A DNA stretch of 64,000 nt from Haloferax denitrificans ATCC 35960. Its GTDB lineage: Archaea > Halobacteriota > Halobacteria > Halobacteriales > Haloferacaceae. The notes under the pieces were generated by a model that saw only the letters and a program-made list of their open reading frames with translations, did no database searches and had not been told where the DNA came from. The position numbers were made by a program, and so were the translations under genes. The stretch covers positions 186,001 to 250,000 of the forward strand of contig NZ_AOLP01000009.1 of the NCBI RefSeq assembly GCF_000337795.1, in the 5' to 3' direction. Shown here in pieces: positions 16,148 to 24,014 of the stretch (the first letter of the stretch is position 1; every line of letters starts with the position of its first letter).

Positions 16148-17293
16148 ATGACGCATCGAATCGTAGTCGTTGGCGGTGGCACGGGTGGGACGGTCGTTTC
16201 GAACCGTCTCGCCGAGGAACTCGAATCGGAAATAGACGACGGCGACGTGACGGTGTCGCTGGTTTCCGACGACACGAAACACGTCTACAAGCCGGTGTTC
16301 TTGTACGTCCCGTTCGGAGTCGCGGAGCCGGAAGACGGCGTCCGCGACCTGCGGGACCTCGTCGACGAGCGGGTGAATATCGTCACTAACCGCGTCCGCC
16401 GGGTCGACACCGACGAAAAGCGCCTCTACTGTCAGGACGGCGACGAGGTGCTCGACTACGACACGCTCGTCCTCGCGACCGGCGCGAAGCTCGACCCCGA
16501 CGCGGTCCCCGGCTTCCGGGAGGGCGCGCACCACTTCTACAGCGCCGATGGGGCCGAACGGCTCCGCGACGCGCTCGCGGAGTTCGACGGCGGTCGCCTC
16601 GTGTTGAGCGTCGTCGGGACGCCCCACATGTGCCCGGCCGCGCCGCTCGAATTCACGTTCATCGTGGACGACTGGCTCCGGGAACAGGGTCTGCGCGAGG
16701 ACACCGACCTCGTCTACACGTACCCGATGGAGCGGAGCCACGGGAAACCCGAGGTCGCCGAGTGGGCCGACCCGATTCTGGCCGAGCGCGGCGTCCGCGT
16801 CGAGACCGACTTCGTCGTCGACGCCATCGACCCGGACGAACGGGTCGTCTCGGCGAAAAGCGGCGCGGAAGTGGACTACGACCTGCTGGTCGGCATCCCG
16901 CCGCACCGCGGCGACGACCTCATCGTCGACTCCGGGCTCGGCGACGCCGGCTGGGTCGACGTCGACCAGCGGACCCTCCGCGCGACCGCCGCCGAGGACG
17001 TGTACGCCATCGGCGACACGGCGGCGCTCCCAATCCCGAAAGCCGGGAGCGCGGCGCACTTCCAGGCCTTTGCGGTCGCAGAGCGCATCGCCGCGGAAGT
17101 CCGGGGTCGCACGCCGACGAAGCGGTACGACGGCAAGACCGTCTGCTTCGTCGAGACCGGCCTCGACGAGGCGTCGTTCGTCTCGTTCGACTACGAGACG
17201 CCCGCGACGATGCGCCAGCCGTCGAAGCCCATCCACTGGGCGAAACACGCGTACAACGAATCGTACTGGCTGACCGCCAGGGGGATGCTCTGA
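16148..17293 (+). CDS. Sulfide:quinone oxidoreductase-like FAD flavoprotein
   Basis: A 381-residue pyridine-nucleotide-disulfide-fold flavoprotein. The N-terminal FAD motif is IVVVGGGTGGTVVSN; LATGAKLDPD and VYAIGDTAALP are the second and third nucleotide motifs. GTPHMCPAAPLEF resembles the SQR substrate-site cysteine region and KTVCFVETG supplies a second cysteine; I do not see the usual third. It may oxidise sulfide or another thiol to quinone, or act as a type II NADH dehydrogenase. The ATG at 16148 is preferred over the GTG at 16139. The DUF1641 gene follows 10 bp later. Confidence 0.82.
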   Translation: MTHRIVVVGGGTGGTVVSNRLAEELESEIDDGDVTVSLVSDDTKHVYKPVFLYVPFGVAEPEDGVRDLRDLVDERVNIVTNRVRRVDTDEKRLYCQDGDEVLDYDTLVLATGAKLDPDAVPGFREGAHHFYSADGAERLRDALAEFDGGRLVLSVVGTPHMCPAAPLEFTFIVDDWLREQGLREDTDLVYTYPMERSHGKPEVAEWADPILAERGVRVETDFVVDAIDPDERVVSAKSGAEVDYDLLVGIPPHRGDDLIVDSGLGDAGWVDVDQRTLRATAAEDVYAIGDTAALPIPKAGSAAHFQAFAVAERIAAEVRGRTPTKRYDGKTVCFVETGLDEASFVSFDYETPATMRQPSKPIHWAKHAYNESYWLTARGML

Positions 17294-17303
17294 GGTGAGA
17301 CCA

Positions 17304-17717
17304 ATGCAGGACCACGAATCTACCACGACGACCGAACAGCAGGTGCCCGACGAACTCGTCCGGGCCATCGAGAACAACCCGGAAGAGGTCGCGCTCCTCG
17401 TCGAGCGACTCGGCCTCGTCAACGACCTCATCGACGTGCTCGAACTCGGCGTCGGCGCGCTGGACGACGAGATGGTCCGGTCGCTCGCGCGGACCGGCAC
17501 CTCGCTCGCGGAGGTCGCAGACGACGCTTCCGACCCCGACACCGTCGCCGGGATGAAGCGCCTGCTCCGCGCCGTCGGCGACGCGGAGGAGGCGGAGGCG
17601 ACGCCCGTGGGCGCGGTCGGCCTGCTTCGGGCCACCCGCGACCCCGAGGTCAAGGCGGGACTCGGCTACCTCGTCGCGCTGGCGGCGGCGCTCGGCGCGG
17701 GAACGGACGCAGAATAG
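17304..17717 (+). CDS. DUF1641-domain protein, partner of the flavoprotein
   Basis: A 137-residue soluble, Leu/Ala/Asp-rich helical protein. The C-terminal part (GVAGLLRAxRDPEVKAGLGYL-type; here VGLLRATRDPEVKAGLGYL) is the DUF1641 signature. DUF1641 genes commonly follow SQR-like or formate-dehydrogenase genes and are thought to help the redox enzyme, by an unknown mechanism. The ATG at 17304 is used; a GTG at 17295 is also in frame. Confidence 0.82.
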   Translation: MQDHESTTTTEQQVPDELVRAIENNPEEVALLVERLGLVNDLIDVLELGVGALDDEMVRSLARTGTSLAEVADDASDPDTVAGMKRLLRAVGDAEEAEATPVGAVGLLRATRDPEVKAGLGYLVALAAALGAGTDAE

Positions 17718-17774
17718 CCTGACTCGCGTTCGGTTCGCCGTGTCGCCGGCGGCTCACCGCCGGCCGAAGTCGGC

Positions 17775-18203
17775 TCAGTCGTCGCCGTCTTCGGTCTTCG
17801 TCTGCTCGATTTCTATCTCGCCGTCGTGAATCTTCGCGCCGTCCTGTGCGACCTGTCGCGCGAGCACGGCGCACTTGATACGCATCGGCGAGATGTCGAC
17901 GCCGAGCATCTCGGTGATGTCGTCGGTGTCCATCGCCTCCAGTTCCGAGAGCGTCGTGCCCGGCAGTCGCTGGGTGAGCATGCTCGCGGACGCCTGACTG
18001 ATGGCACAGCCATCGCCGGAGAACGCGACGCGCTCTATGGTCTCGCCGTCGTCGGCGAGCTGCACGTCCATCGTAATCGTATCGCCGCAGGAGGGGTTCT
18101 CCCCGGTGTGGGTGAACGTCGGCGACTCCAGCCGACCGTGGTTCCGGGGGTTCTTGTAGTGGTCCATTATCTGCTGACGATACATGTCTGAGCCAATGCC
18201 CAT
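17775..18203 (-). CDS. sufU: Fe-S cluster assembly scaffold, SufU/IscU-like
   Basis: A 142-residue NifU N-terminal-type protein. The three conserved cysteines are in NPSCGDTI, FSGDGCAISQASASML and RIKCAVLARQ, and YKNPRNHG is the family N-terminal signature. It is expected to accept sulfur from the cysteine desulfurase SufS, encoded 0.9 kb away on the same strand, either as scaffold or zinc-dependent transfer protein. MscS lies between the two genes, so co-transcription is uncertain. Confidence 0.92.
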   Translation of the reverse strand: MGIGSDMYRQQIMDHYKNPRNHGRLESPTFTHTGENPSCGDTITMDVQLADDGETIERVAFSGDGCAISQASASMLTQRLPGTTLSELEAMDTDDITEMLGVDISPMRIKCAVLARQVAQDGAKIHDGEIEIEQTKTEDGDD

Positions 18204-18275
18204 TGGTGTTCGTCGGGGCTACGCCCGAGCGCCGTAAAAGGATTCCGGGGCCGGCGATTCGGCCGAATTCGTCGC

Positions 18276-18863
18276 TTACGTCGCGTCCGACGCCGACGCG
18301 TCTTCCGCCGCCGGCGCGTCGTACTTGGTCCACTTCTTTTCGACGTCGCGGTTGGCCACGACGACGGTGTCGCCCTCGTCGTTCTCGAAGCGCGTCTTTC
18401 GGAGTTCGATGGAGCTGACCGTCCCCGTCACCGGGTCGGACTTCACCCGGTCGCCGGGGTTGAAGTCGGGGTCCCGAAGCAGGTAGACGCCAGCCACCGT
18501 GTCGGCTATCATGTTCGACAGCGCGTAGGAGACGCCCAGCGCGATGAAGCCGGTCGCGGTGCCGAGGCTCGCCGCGATTTCCGTCATGCCGACGATGTTC
18601 AACAGCGCGAGCGCCGCGCCGAACCAGAGGAACACGCCCGCGACGGCGACGCCGAGTTCGACCACGAGGTCCTGTTCTTCGGGGTACAGCCCGTCGAGCA
18701 CGCCGCGGACGATGAACAGTATCGCCCTGATGCCGACGTAGGCGAGCGCGAGGAAGACGACCGCGGTGAGCACCTTCGGCGCGGCGTCCTGCACCGCGGT
18801 CCCGAACTCCGCGACGGTCTCCCGGAGCGTCTCGACGAGAAAACTGGTCAGCGACTGAAGCAT
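18276..18863 (-). CDS. MscS-family mechanosensitive channel (short)
   Basis: A 195-residue protein with three hydrophobic segments (about 32-54, 65-90 and 95-125). The last, Gly/Ala-rich one (TATGFIALGVSYALSNMIAD) is the TM3 pore helix, followed by the start of the beta domain (FNPGDRVKSDPVTGTVSSIELR). It lacks the large C-terminal alpha/beta domain of E. coli MscS. The role is probably turgor release or small-solute leak. It lies between sufS and sufU. Confidence 0.85.
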   Translation of the reverse strand: MLQSLTSFLVETLRETVAEFGTAVQDAAPKVLTAVVFLALAYVGIRAILFIVRGVLDGLYPEEQDLVVELGVAVAGVFLWFGAALALLNIVGMTEIAASLGTATGFIALGVSYALSNMIADTVAGVYLLRDPDFNPGDRVKSDPVTGTVSSIELRKTRFENDEGDTVVVANRDVEKKWTKYDAPAAEDASASDAT

Positions 18864-18950
18864 ACGCTCCGACGACGTGTCAGCGGGACAAAGGCATTGG
18901 GGCGACCTCGCCCCAGACGCCGCGAAAACCGGACGATTCAGGCGAACAGC

Positions 18951-18997
18951 TCGCGGAATGGCTCGCTTTCAGGCGAACAGTTCGCGGGCGGTGTCGA
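18951..18997 (-). repeat. 47-bp direct repeat, duplicated copy of the sufS 3' end
   Basis: Identical over 47 bp to 19111-19157, 160 bp away. On the minus strand it encodes the final DTARELFA-stop of sufS plus 3' flanking DNA. A third, shorter and slightly diverged copy (GGCGAACAGCTCGCGG) begins at 18941. The region 18864-19128 holds no intact gene. Confidence 0.85.
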
Positions 18998-19110
18998 CCA
19001 CCTTTTGCACTGCGCTCGTTACACTCGCTCGGCAAAAGCTGGACCAAAAGCACTCCTCGCTCGGTTCGGCACTTCGTGCCTCCCCTCGCTCGTCGGCCCG
19101 CTCACTCCGT

Positions 19111-19157
19111 TCGCGGAATGGCTCGCTTTCAGGCGAACAGTTCGCGGGCGGTGTCGA
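19111..19157 (-). repeat. 47-bp direct repeat, copy within the real sufS 3' end
   Basis: Identical over 47 bp to 18951-18997. It includes the sufS stop codon (19129-19131) and the last nine codons. Confidence 0.85.
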
Positions 19158-20409
19158 TGGCGTCGACCAGCGCGTCGATTTCTTCCCGCGTGTTGTAGAT
19201 GTAGAACGACGCCCGCGTCGAGGCCGCGACCCCGAGTTTGTCGTGGAGCGGCTGGGTACAGTGGTCGCCGGCGCGGATGGCGACGCCCTGTTCGTTGAGG
19301 ATGCTGGAGAGGTCGTGGGCGTGGACGCTGTCGAGGTTGAACGCGACGAGGCCGCCGCGGTCGTCGCCCGGCGGGCCGTAAATCTCGATGTCGTCGAACT
19401 CGGTGAGGCGGTCGTAGGCGTACTCCGCGAGCAGTTCCTCGTGGGCCTGGACGTTCTCCATGCCGATGTCGTCGAGGTAGTCCACGGCCGCGGCGAAGCC
19501 GACGCCCTGCGCGATGGGCGGCGTGCCGGCCTCGAACTTCCACGGGAGGTCCTCCCACGTGGAGTCCTCGTAGGTGACGCTCCGAATCATCTCGCCGCCG
19601 TAGAGGTACGGTTGCATCTCGTCGAGGATGTCGCGTTTGCCGTAGAGCGCGCCGATACCCGTCGGGCCGCACATCTTGTGGCCCGAGAAGGCGAAGAAGT
19701 CGGCGTCGATGGCCTCCACGTCGACCGGGCGAGTCGGGACCGACTGCGCGCCGTCGACGAAGGCGTAGGCTCCGACCTCGTGGGCCATGTCGGCGAGTTC
19801 GGCGACCGGGTTGACGGTCCCGAGGGTGTTCGAGACGTGGACGACCGAGACCATCTTCGTGGAGTCGTCGATGAGCTCCTTCGCGTGCTCCATGTCGAGG
19901 CGGCCGTCGTCGTCGACGCGGATGTAGCGCACTTCAGCGCCGGTCTTCTTGGCAATCTGTTGCCACGTGACCAGCGAGGCGTGGTGTTCCATCTCGGTCA
20001 TGACGACAGAGTCGCCCGGCCCGAGTTCGTCGAGGCCCCACGCGTAGGCGACGAGGTTCATCGACTCGGTGGTGTTCTTCGTGAAGACGACCTCCTCGCG
20101 GCCGCCGGACGCGCCGATGAACTCCGCGACGCGGTCGTGGGCGTTCTCGTAGGCGACGGAGGCCTCCTGGCTCAGATGGTGGATACCGCGGTGGACGTTC
20201 GAGTTGTAGCCGTGGTAGTAGTCGACGATGGCGTCGACGACCTGCTCCGGCGTGTGGCTCGTCGCGGCGTTGTCGAGGTAGACGAGCGGCGTGTCGTCGT
20301 CGTCGTGTTCACCCGGCGTCGAGATGTCGCCGCCGACCTTCCGCTGGAGGATGGGGAAATCCGCGCGGATGGCGTCGACGTCGACGGGGTACGACTCCTG
20401 CACTCTCAT
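19129..20409 (-). CDS. sufS: Cysteine desulfurase SufS
   Basis: A 426-residue PLP enzyme that releases sulfur from cysteine as a persulfide for Fe-S assembly. The PLP lysine is in FAFSGHKMCGPTGIG, and the catalytic cysteine in AIRAGDHCTQPLH, the group II (SufS) context. An acidic insertion (GEHDDDD) near residue 34 is a halophile adaptation. The ATG at 20409 (MRVQESYPVDVDAIR) is used; upstream open frame is not conserved. The likely partner is SufU at 17775. Confidence 0.96.
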   Translation of the reverse strand: MRVQESYPVDVDAIRADFPILQRKVGGDISTPGEHDDDDTPLVYLDNAATSHTPEQVVDAIVDYYHGYNSNVHRGIHHLSQEASVAYENAHDRVAEFIGASGGREEVVFTKNTTESMNLVAYAWGLDELGPGDSVVMTEMEHHASLVTWQQIAKKTGAEVRYIRVDDDGRLDMEHAKELIDDSTKMVSVVHVSNTLGTVNPVAELADMAHEVGAYAFVDGAQSVPTRPVDVEAIDADFFAFSGHKMCGPTGIGALYGKRDILDEMQPYLYGGEMIRSVTYEDSTWEDLPWKFEAGTPPIAQGVGFAAAVDYLDDIGMENVQAHEELLAEYAYDRLTEFDDIEIYGPPGDDRGGLVAFNLDSVHAHDLSSILNEQGVAIRAGDHCTQPLHDKLGVAASTRASFYIYNTREEIDALVDAIDTARELFA

Positions 20410-20462
20410 TGGGTGTGAGTTACCCCCGTAGGCACAACACGTCTTCGGTCCACACGCGGCTT

Positions 20463-20482
20463 CGAAACCGAGTTCGGTTTCG
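20463..20482. promoter_or_regulatory. Perfect 9-bp inverted repeat between sufS and the histidine kinase
   Basis: CGAAACCGA (20463-20471) and TCGGTTTCG (20474-20482) are perfect arms around GT. It lies 54 bp before the sufS start and about 120 bp before the divergent kinase. It could be an operator for a dimeric regulator or an mRNA hairpin. No clear TATA box lies at the leaderless distance from sufS. Confidence 0.45.
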
Positions 20483-20600
20483 CCAGCCGGCAACTGTGGC
20501 CGGTGACGGTGACGCGGCGGCGACCGCGACCGCGACGCGGCGGCGACGTGTCGGCCACCCACCCAAACGAATCAAGTAGCCCACGCTCGTTTACCAGTTA

Positions 20601-21635
20601 ATGTCGAACGCCACCTCGTCCTCGCTCGCGTTTTCGAGCCTCGACGCGCTCCCGACGCAACTCGCGATTCTGGACGAGGAGGGCGTCATCGTCTACACCA
20701 ACCGCGCGTGGCGGGAGTTCGGCAACGAACACGACTATCAGGGCGACAGCAGTTCCGTCGGCATGAACTACCTCGGCGTCTGCGACCTCAGCGGCGCCAC
20801 TGACGCGACGACGGCCAGCGAGGGTATCCGCGCCGTCATCGACGGCGACAGGGAAGCGTTCTCGTTCGAATACCCCTGCGAAACCCCCGACGAGCGACTC
20901 TGGTTCACCATGCGCGCGACTCGTTTCGCCGACGACGGCGAGACGTACGTCCAGGTCGCACACCTCGACATCACCGACCGGAAGCGCGCGGAACTGGAGG
21001 CCGAAGAGAAGGCCGAGCGCCTCCGGAACCTCGCGCGGATGCTCTCCCACGACCTCCGAAACCCGCTTTCGGTCGCCGTGGGCTACGTCGACTCGCTCCT
21101 CGACGAGGCCGTCGACGCCGACGGGCTCGAACAGGTCGCCGGCGCGCTCGACCGGATGGACGACATCATCACCGACGGGCTCGTGTTGGCCCGCCACGAC
21201 GCGGTCGGGGAGCTCTCGACGGTCGACCTCGAAACGCGAGCGGCGGCCGCGTGGGAGCACGTCGACACCGGCTCGGCCGAACTCGTCGTCGCCGATTCGT
21301 TCGAGTTCCGCGCGGACCCGGGTCTGCTTGGGCACGTCTTCGAGAACCTGTTTCGGAATTCGATGGAGCACGGCGCGCGCGACGACCTGACCGTGAGGGT
21401 CGGCGTCCTCGACGGCGAACAGGGTTTCTACGTCGAGGACGACGGCGTCGGCATCCCCGCGGAGGCGCGCGACGAGGTGTTCGAGGCCGGCTACACCACG
21501 GGCGAGGAGGGGACCGGCCTCGGCCTGTCAATCGTCGCGCAGGCCGTCCGCGCCCACGACTGGGATATCGCCGTCACCGAGGCCGAAAACGGCGGCGCTC
21601 GCTTCGAGATAACGGGCGTCGAGCGGCCGGCGTAA
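20601..21635 (+). CDS. Cytoplasmic PAS-domain sensor histidine kinase
   Basis: A 344-residue kinase without membrane segments. Residues about 18-130 form a PAS fold (AILDEEGVIVYTNRAWREFG). The H box is ARMLSHDLRNPLSVAVGYVD (His near 151), the N box HVFENLFRNSMEHG, and the G boxes DDGVGIPAEARDEVF and GTGLGLSIV. No response regulator lies nearby, as is common in haloarchaea. The PAS ligand is unknown. It is divergent from sufS. Confidence 0.92.
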   Translation: MSNATSSSLAFSSLDALPTQLAILDEEGVIVYTNRAWREFGNEHDYQGDSSSVGMNYLGVCDLSGATDATTASEGIRAVIDGDREAFSFEYPCETPDERLWFTMRATRFADDGETYVQVAHLDITDRKRAELEAEEKAERLRNLARMLSHDLRNPLSVAVGYVDSLLDEAVDADGLEQVAGALDRMDDIITDGLVLARHDAVGELSTVDLETRAAAAWEHVDTGSAELVVADSFEFRADPGLLGHVFENLFRNSMEHGARDDLTVRVGVLDGEQGFYVEDDGVGIPAEARDEVFEAGYTTGEEGTGLGLSIVAQAVRAHDWDIAVTEAENGGARFEITGVERPA

Positions 21636-21674
21636 CGGCGCGGACGCGCGGAGAATCCGAGTTTCGACGGCGGC

Positions 21675-21977
21675 TCAGCGGAGCCAGAGCAGTTGCGCGT
21701 GGAGCGTGCCGCCGACTTCGAGGACGGTCTCCTCGTCCACGAGGCCGGCGTCGATGGCGACCGAGACGGACTCCTCGCCGACGATGTTGGCGACGGTCGC
21801 GCGGGTGAGGCTGTCCACGACGGCGTCTTCGTCGGCGGTCTCGGCCTCGTCGCCGCCGTAGAAGTCTTCGGTCACGTCGAGCGAGACGCCGTCGTCGGTG
21901 TAGGTCTCGCCGATGCAGTCGGGGTCGCAGACCGAGACGAGAAGCCCCTCGGGGGTCTCCCGCTCGCGGAGGAGCAT
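21675..21977 (-). CDS. DUF424-family protein (100 aa)
   Basis: A conserved archaeal protein beginning MLLRERETPEGLLVSVCDPD and containing ATVANIVGEESV. These match DUF424 (COG2412). The family is often near translation genes but has no defined function. It starts directly after the TPR stop codon with no intergenic base, so translational coupling is likely. Confidence 0.88.
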   Translation of the reverse strand: MLLRERETPEGLLVSVCDPDCIGETYTDDGVSLDVTEDFYGGDEAETADEDAVVDSLTRATVANIVGEESVSVAIDAGLVDEETVLEVGGTLHAQLLWLR

Positions 21978-22718
21978 CTAGTACTCCTCGACGAGCTCGG
22001 CTTCGGCCTGCTCGCGGAGGTCGTCGGCCTGCTGTTGGGCCTGCTCTGCTTCCTCGTCGCGCCCGAGTTCTTCGAGCGCGCGCGCCTTCTCCTCGTGGAC
22101 GCCGGGGGTGCGCATCCCGAGGCGGATGGCGTTGTCGAAGGCGTTGACGGCGTCCTCGTTGAGGCCGCGCTCGTGGAGGAAGAAGCCGCGGTTGTACCAC
22201 GCCTGCGGGAACCGCGGGTCGAGTTCGACGGCGCGCTCCGCGTGGTCGAGCGCGTCGGCCGTCTGGCCGGCCTCCCACAGCGCGTACGCGAGGTTGGTGT
22301 GAGCCGTCGCGGCGTGCTCGCTGTCGTCGTCGAGTTTGAGCGCCTCTCGGTAGGAGCCGATGGCCTCGTCCCACTCTTCGAGTTGGCCGTGCGCCGCGCC
22401 CTTGTTGACCCACGCTTCTTGGGCGATGTCGTCGTCGTCGCCGGCGAACCGGGCGACGCGCTCGAACGCTTCTGTGGCCTCCTCGAAGCGGTTTATCTGC
22501 ATGTACGAGAGCGCCACGTCGAGCAGTTTCTCGATGTCGACGTCCTCGGGGTCGATGTTCCGCTGGTCGAGGATGTCGGTCAGGACGCGCGAGTCGACCG
22601 GGTCGACCTTCGTCGGGTCCACCGAGAGTTCGGGCGGGTCGAGCGAGAAGTCGGAGTAGTCCTCGTCGAACCCCTGCCCCTCTGAGAAGCGGTGGGGTCG
22701 CTTGCCGTCGTCGGTCAT
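21978..22718 (-). CDS. Tetratricopeptide-repeat protein
   Basis: A 246-residue protein with at least four TPR units from about residue 70 (ALSYMQINRFEEATEAFERV, EAWVNKGAAHGQLEEWDEAI, AHTNLAYALWEAGQTADALD, AWYNRGFFLHERGLNEDAVN), then a charged helical tail rich in E, Q and A. The N-terminal 55 residues are acidic and non-repetitive. It probably acts as a protein-interaction scaffold; the partner is unknown, though the abutting DUF424 gene is a candidate. The ATG at 22718 is chosen over one 21 bp upstream. Confidence 0.88.
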   Translation of the reverse strand: MTDDGKRPHRFSEGQGFDEDYSDFSLDPPELSVDPTKVDPVDSRVLTDILDQRNIDPEDVDIEKLLDVALSYMQINRFEEATEAFERVARFAGDDDDIAQEAWVNKGAAHGQLEEWDEAIGSYREALKLDDDSEHAATAHTNLAYALWEAGQTADALDHAERAVELDPRFPQAWYNRGFFLHERGLNEDAVNAFDNAIRLGMRTPGVHEEKARALEELGRDEEAEQAQQQADDLREQAEAELVEEY

Positions 22719-22809
22719 ATAGCCGCGCTTGGGCGTCACGGCGGTTAAACGCTACGTCAGCGGGACGACACCGACCGCTTTTTAGCCTCCCGCGGGCGAG
22801 CGTCTCCGA

Positions 22810-23427
22810 ATGTCCGCGCCCCCGACGACGGTCGTGTCGTTCGTCCGGCACGCCCACGTCCCGTCCGTTTCCGACGCCGAGCGCGCCCGCGGCCTCTCGC
22901 GTCGCGGCCGCCGCGACGCCGCCCGCGTCACCGCCCGCCTCGCCGACCTCGCGGACGTGGTCGCCACCAGCCCCGCCGAGCGCGCCCGTGCGACCGTCGA
23001 GGGCGTCGCCGACGCGGCGGACGCCCCGCTCATCGTCGACGGCGACCTCAGAGAACGCGAACTCGCGGACTCGCCGGTCGATGACTTCGAACAGGCCGTC
23101 GAACATCTCTGGGCGAACCCGAACGCGTCGCACCCCGGCGGCGAGTCTCACGCCGAGGCGCAGGCTCGGGGCGTCGCCGCCGTGGACCGCCTCGTCGAGG
23201 CGTACCCCGACCGCCACGTCGTCGTCGGCACCCACGCCACGCTCATGGCGCTCGTGTTCAACGCCTACGACCCGCGCTACGGCCGCGAGTTCTGGACGGG
23301 GCTGACGACGCCCGACGTGTACGAGGTGACGTTCGTGGACGGCGAGGCGTTCAGCATCGCCCGGACGTGGACGCCCGAGGCGGACGACCGCGCGGGCGAC
23401 GCCGACCGCGACCCGGCGGAACGTTAA
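22810..23427 (+). CDS. Histidine phosphatase family protein
   Basis: A 205-residue phosphoglycerate-mutase-like phosphatase. VVSFVRHAHVPSVSD holds the RHxxx catalytic motif (the usual RHG/RHA), VATSPAERARATVEG the second arginine region, ERELADSP the acid, and VVVGTHATLMALVFNAY the second histidine. The substrate is unknown (a sugar phosphate or similar). thpR follows 26 bp later on the same strand. Confidence 0.88.
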   Translation: MSAPPTTVVSFVRHAHVPSVSDAERARGLSRRGRRDAARVTARLADLADVVATSPAERARATVEGVADAADAPLIVDGDLRERELADSPVDDFEQAVEHLWANPNASHPGGESHAEAQARGVAAVDRLVEAYPDRHVVVGTHATLMALVFNAYDPRYGREFWTGLTTPDVYEVTFVDGEAFSIARTWTPEADDRAGDADRDPAER

Positions 23428-23453
23428 CGTCCGGTTCGAGTCAACTGTCTGCC

Positions 23454-24008
23454 ATGCGTTGCTTTCTCGCCGTCGACCTCCCCGACTCGCTCGCGGCGGG
23501 CGTCGCCGCGGTACAGGACCGGCTTTCGGACGCGGACGGGCTTCGATTCACGGACCCCGAGCGGGCGCACGTCACCCTGAAGTTCCTTGGCGAGGTGTCG
23601 CCGGACCGTATCGCCGAGGTGGAGGACGCGGTCGAATCGGCCGTCGAAGACGCGGAAGTCGACCCTTTCGACGCCTCGGTCGGCGGACTTGGCGTCTTTC
23701 CCTCGTTGGACTACATCCGAGTCGTCTGGCTCGGCGTCGACGACGGCGCGGCCGAACTGACGCGACTACACGAAGCTATCGAGCGCGAGACGACGGCAAT
23801 CGGCTTCGACCCCGAGACCCACGACTTCACGCCGCACGTCACGCTCGCCCGCATGGATGACGCCCGCGGGAAGGAGCTCGTCCGGCGCGTCGTCGAGGGC
23901 GAGTCGCCGGCGGTCGGGTCGTTTCGCGTGCGCGAGGTGCGCCTGAAGAAGAGCGAGCTCGGTTCCGACGGCCCCGAGTACGAGACGGTGACGCGGTTCT
24001 CGCTGTGA
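23454..24008 (+). CDS. thpR: RNA 2',3'-cyclic phosphodiesterase
   Basis: A 184-residue 2H phosphoesterase (LigT/ThpR). The two HxTx motifs are HVTLKFLGEV (about residue 41) and HVTLARMDDA (about residue 125), and it starts MRCFLAVDLPDS as the family does. It hydrolyses 2',3'-cyclic phosphates on RNA ends to 2'-phosphates. It is probably co-transcribed with the phosphatase upstream. Confidence 0.93.
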   Translation: MRCFLAVDLPDSLAAGVAAVQDRLSDADGLRFTDPERAHVTLKFLGEVSPDRIAEVEDAVESAVEDAEVDPFDASVGGLGVFPSLDYIRVVWLGVDDGAAELTRLHEAIERETTAIGFDPETHDFTPHVTLARMDDARGKELVRRVVEGESPAVGSFRVREVRLKKSELGSDGPEYETVTRFSL

Positions 24009-24014
24009 GGCGCG

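Noticed and set aside
14852-17653. 933-residue minus-strand open frame across radA and the flavoprotein gene
   Set aside because: It is antisense to two clear genes and arises from GC-rich codon bias. The translation has no recognisable domain.
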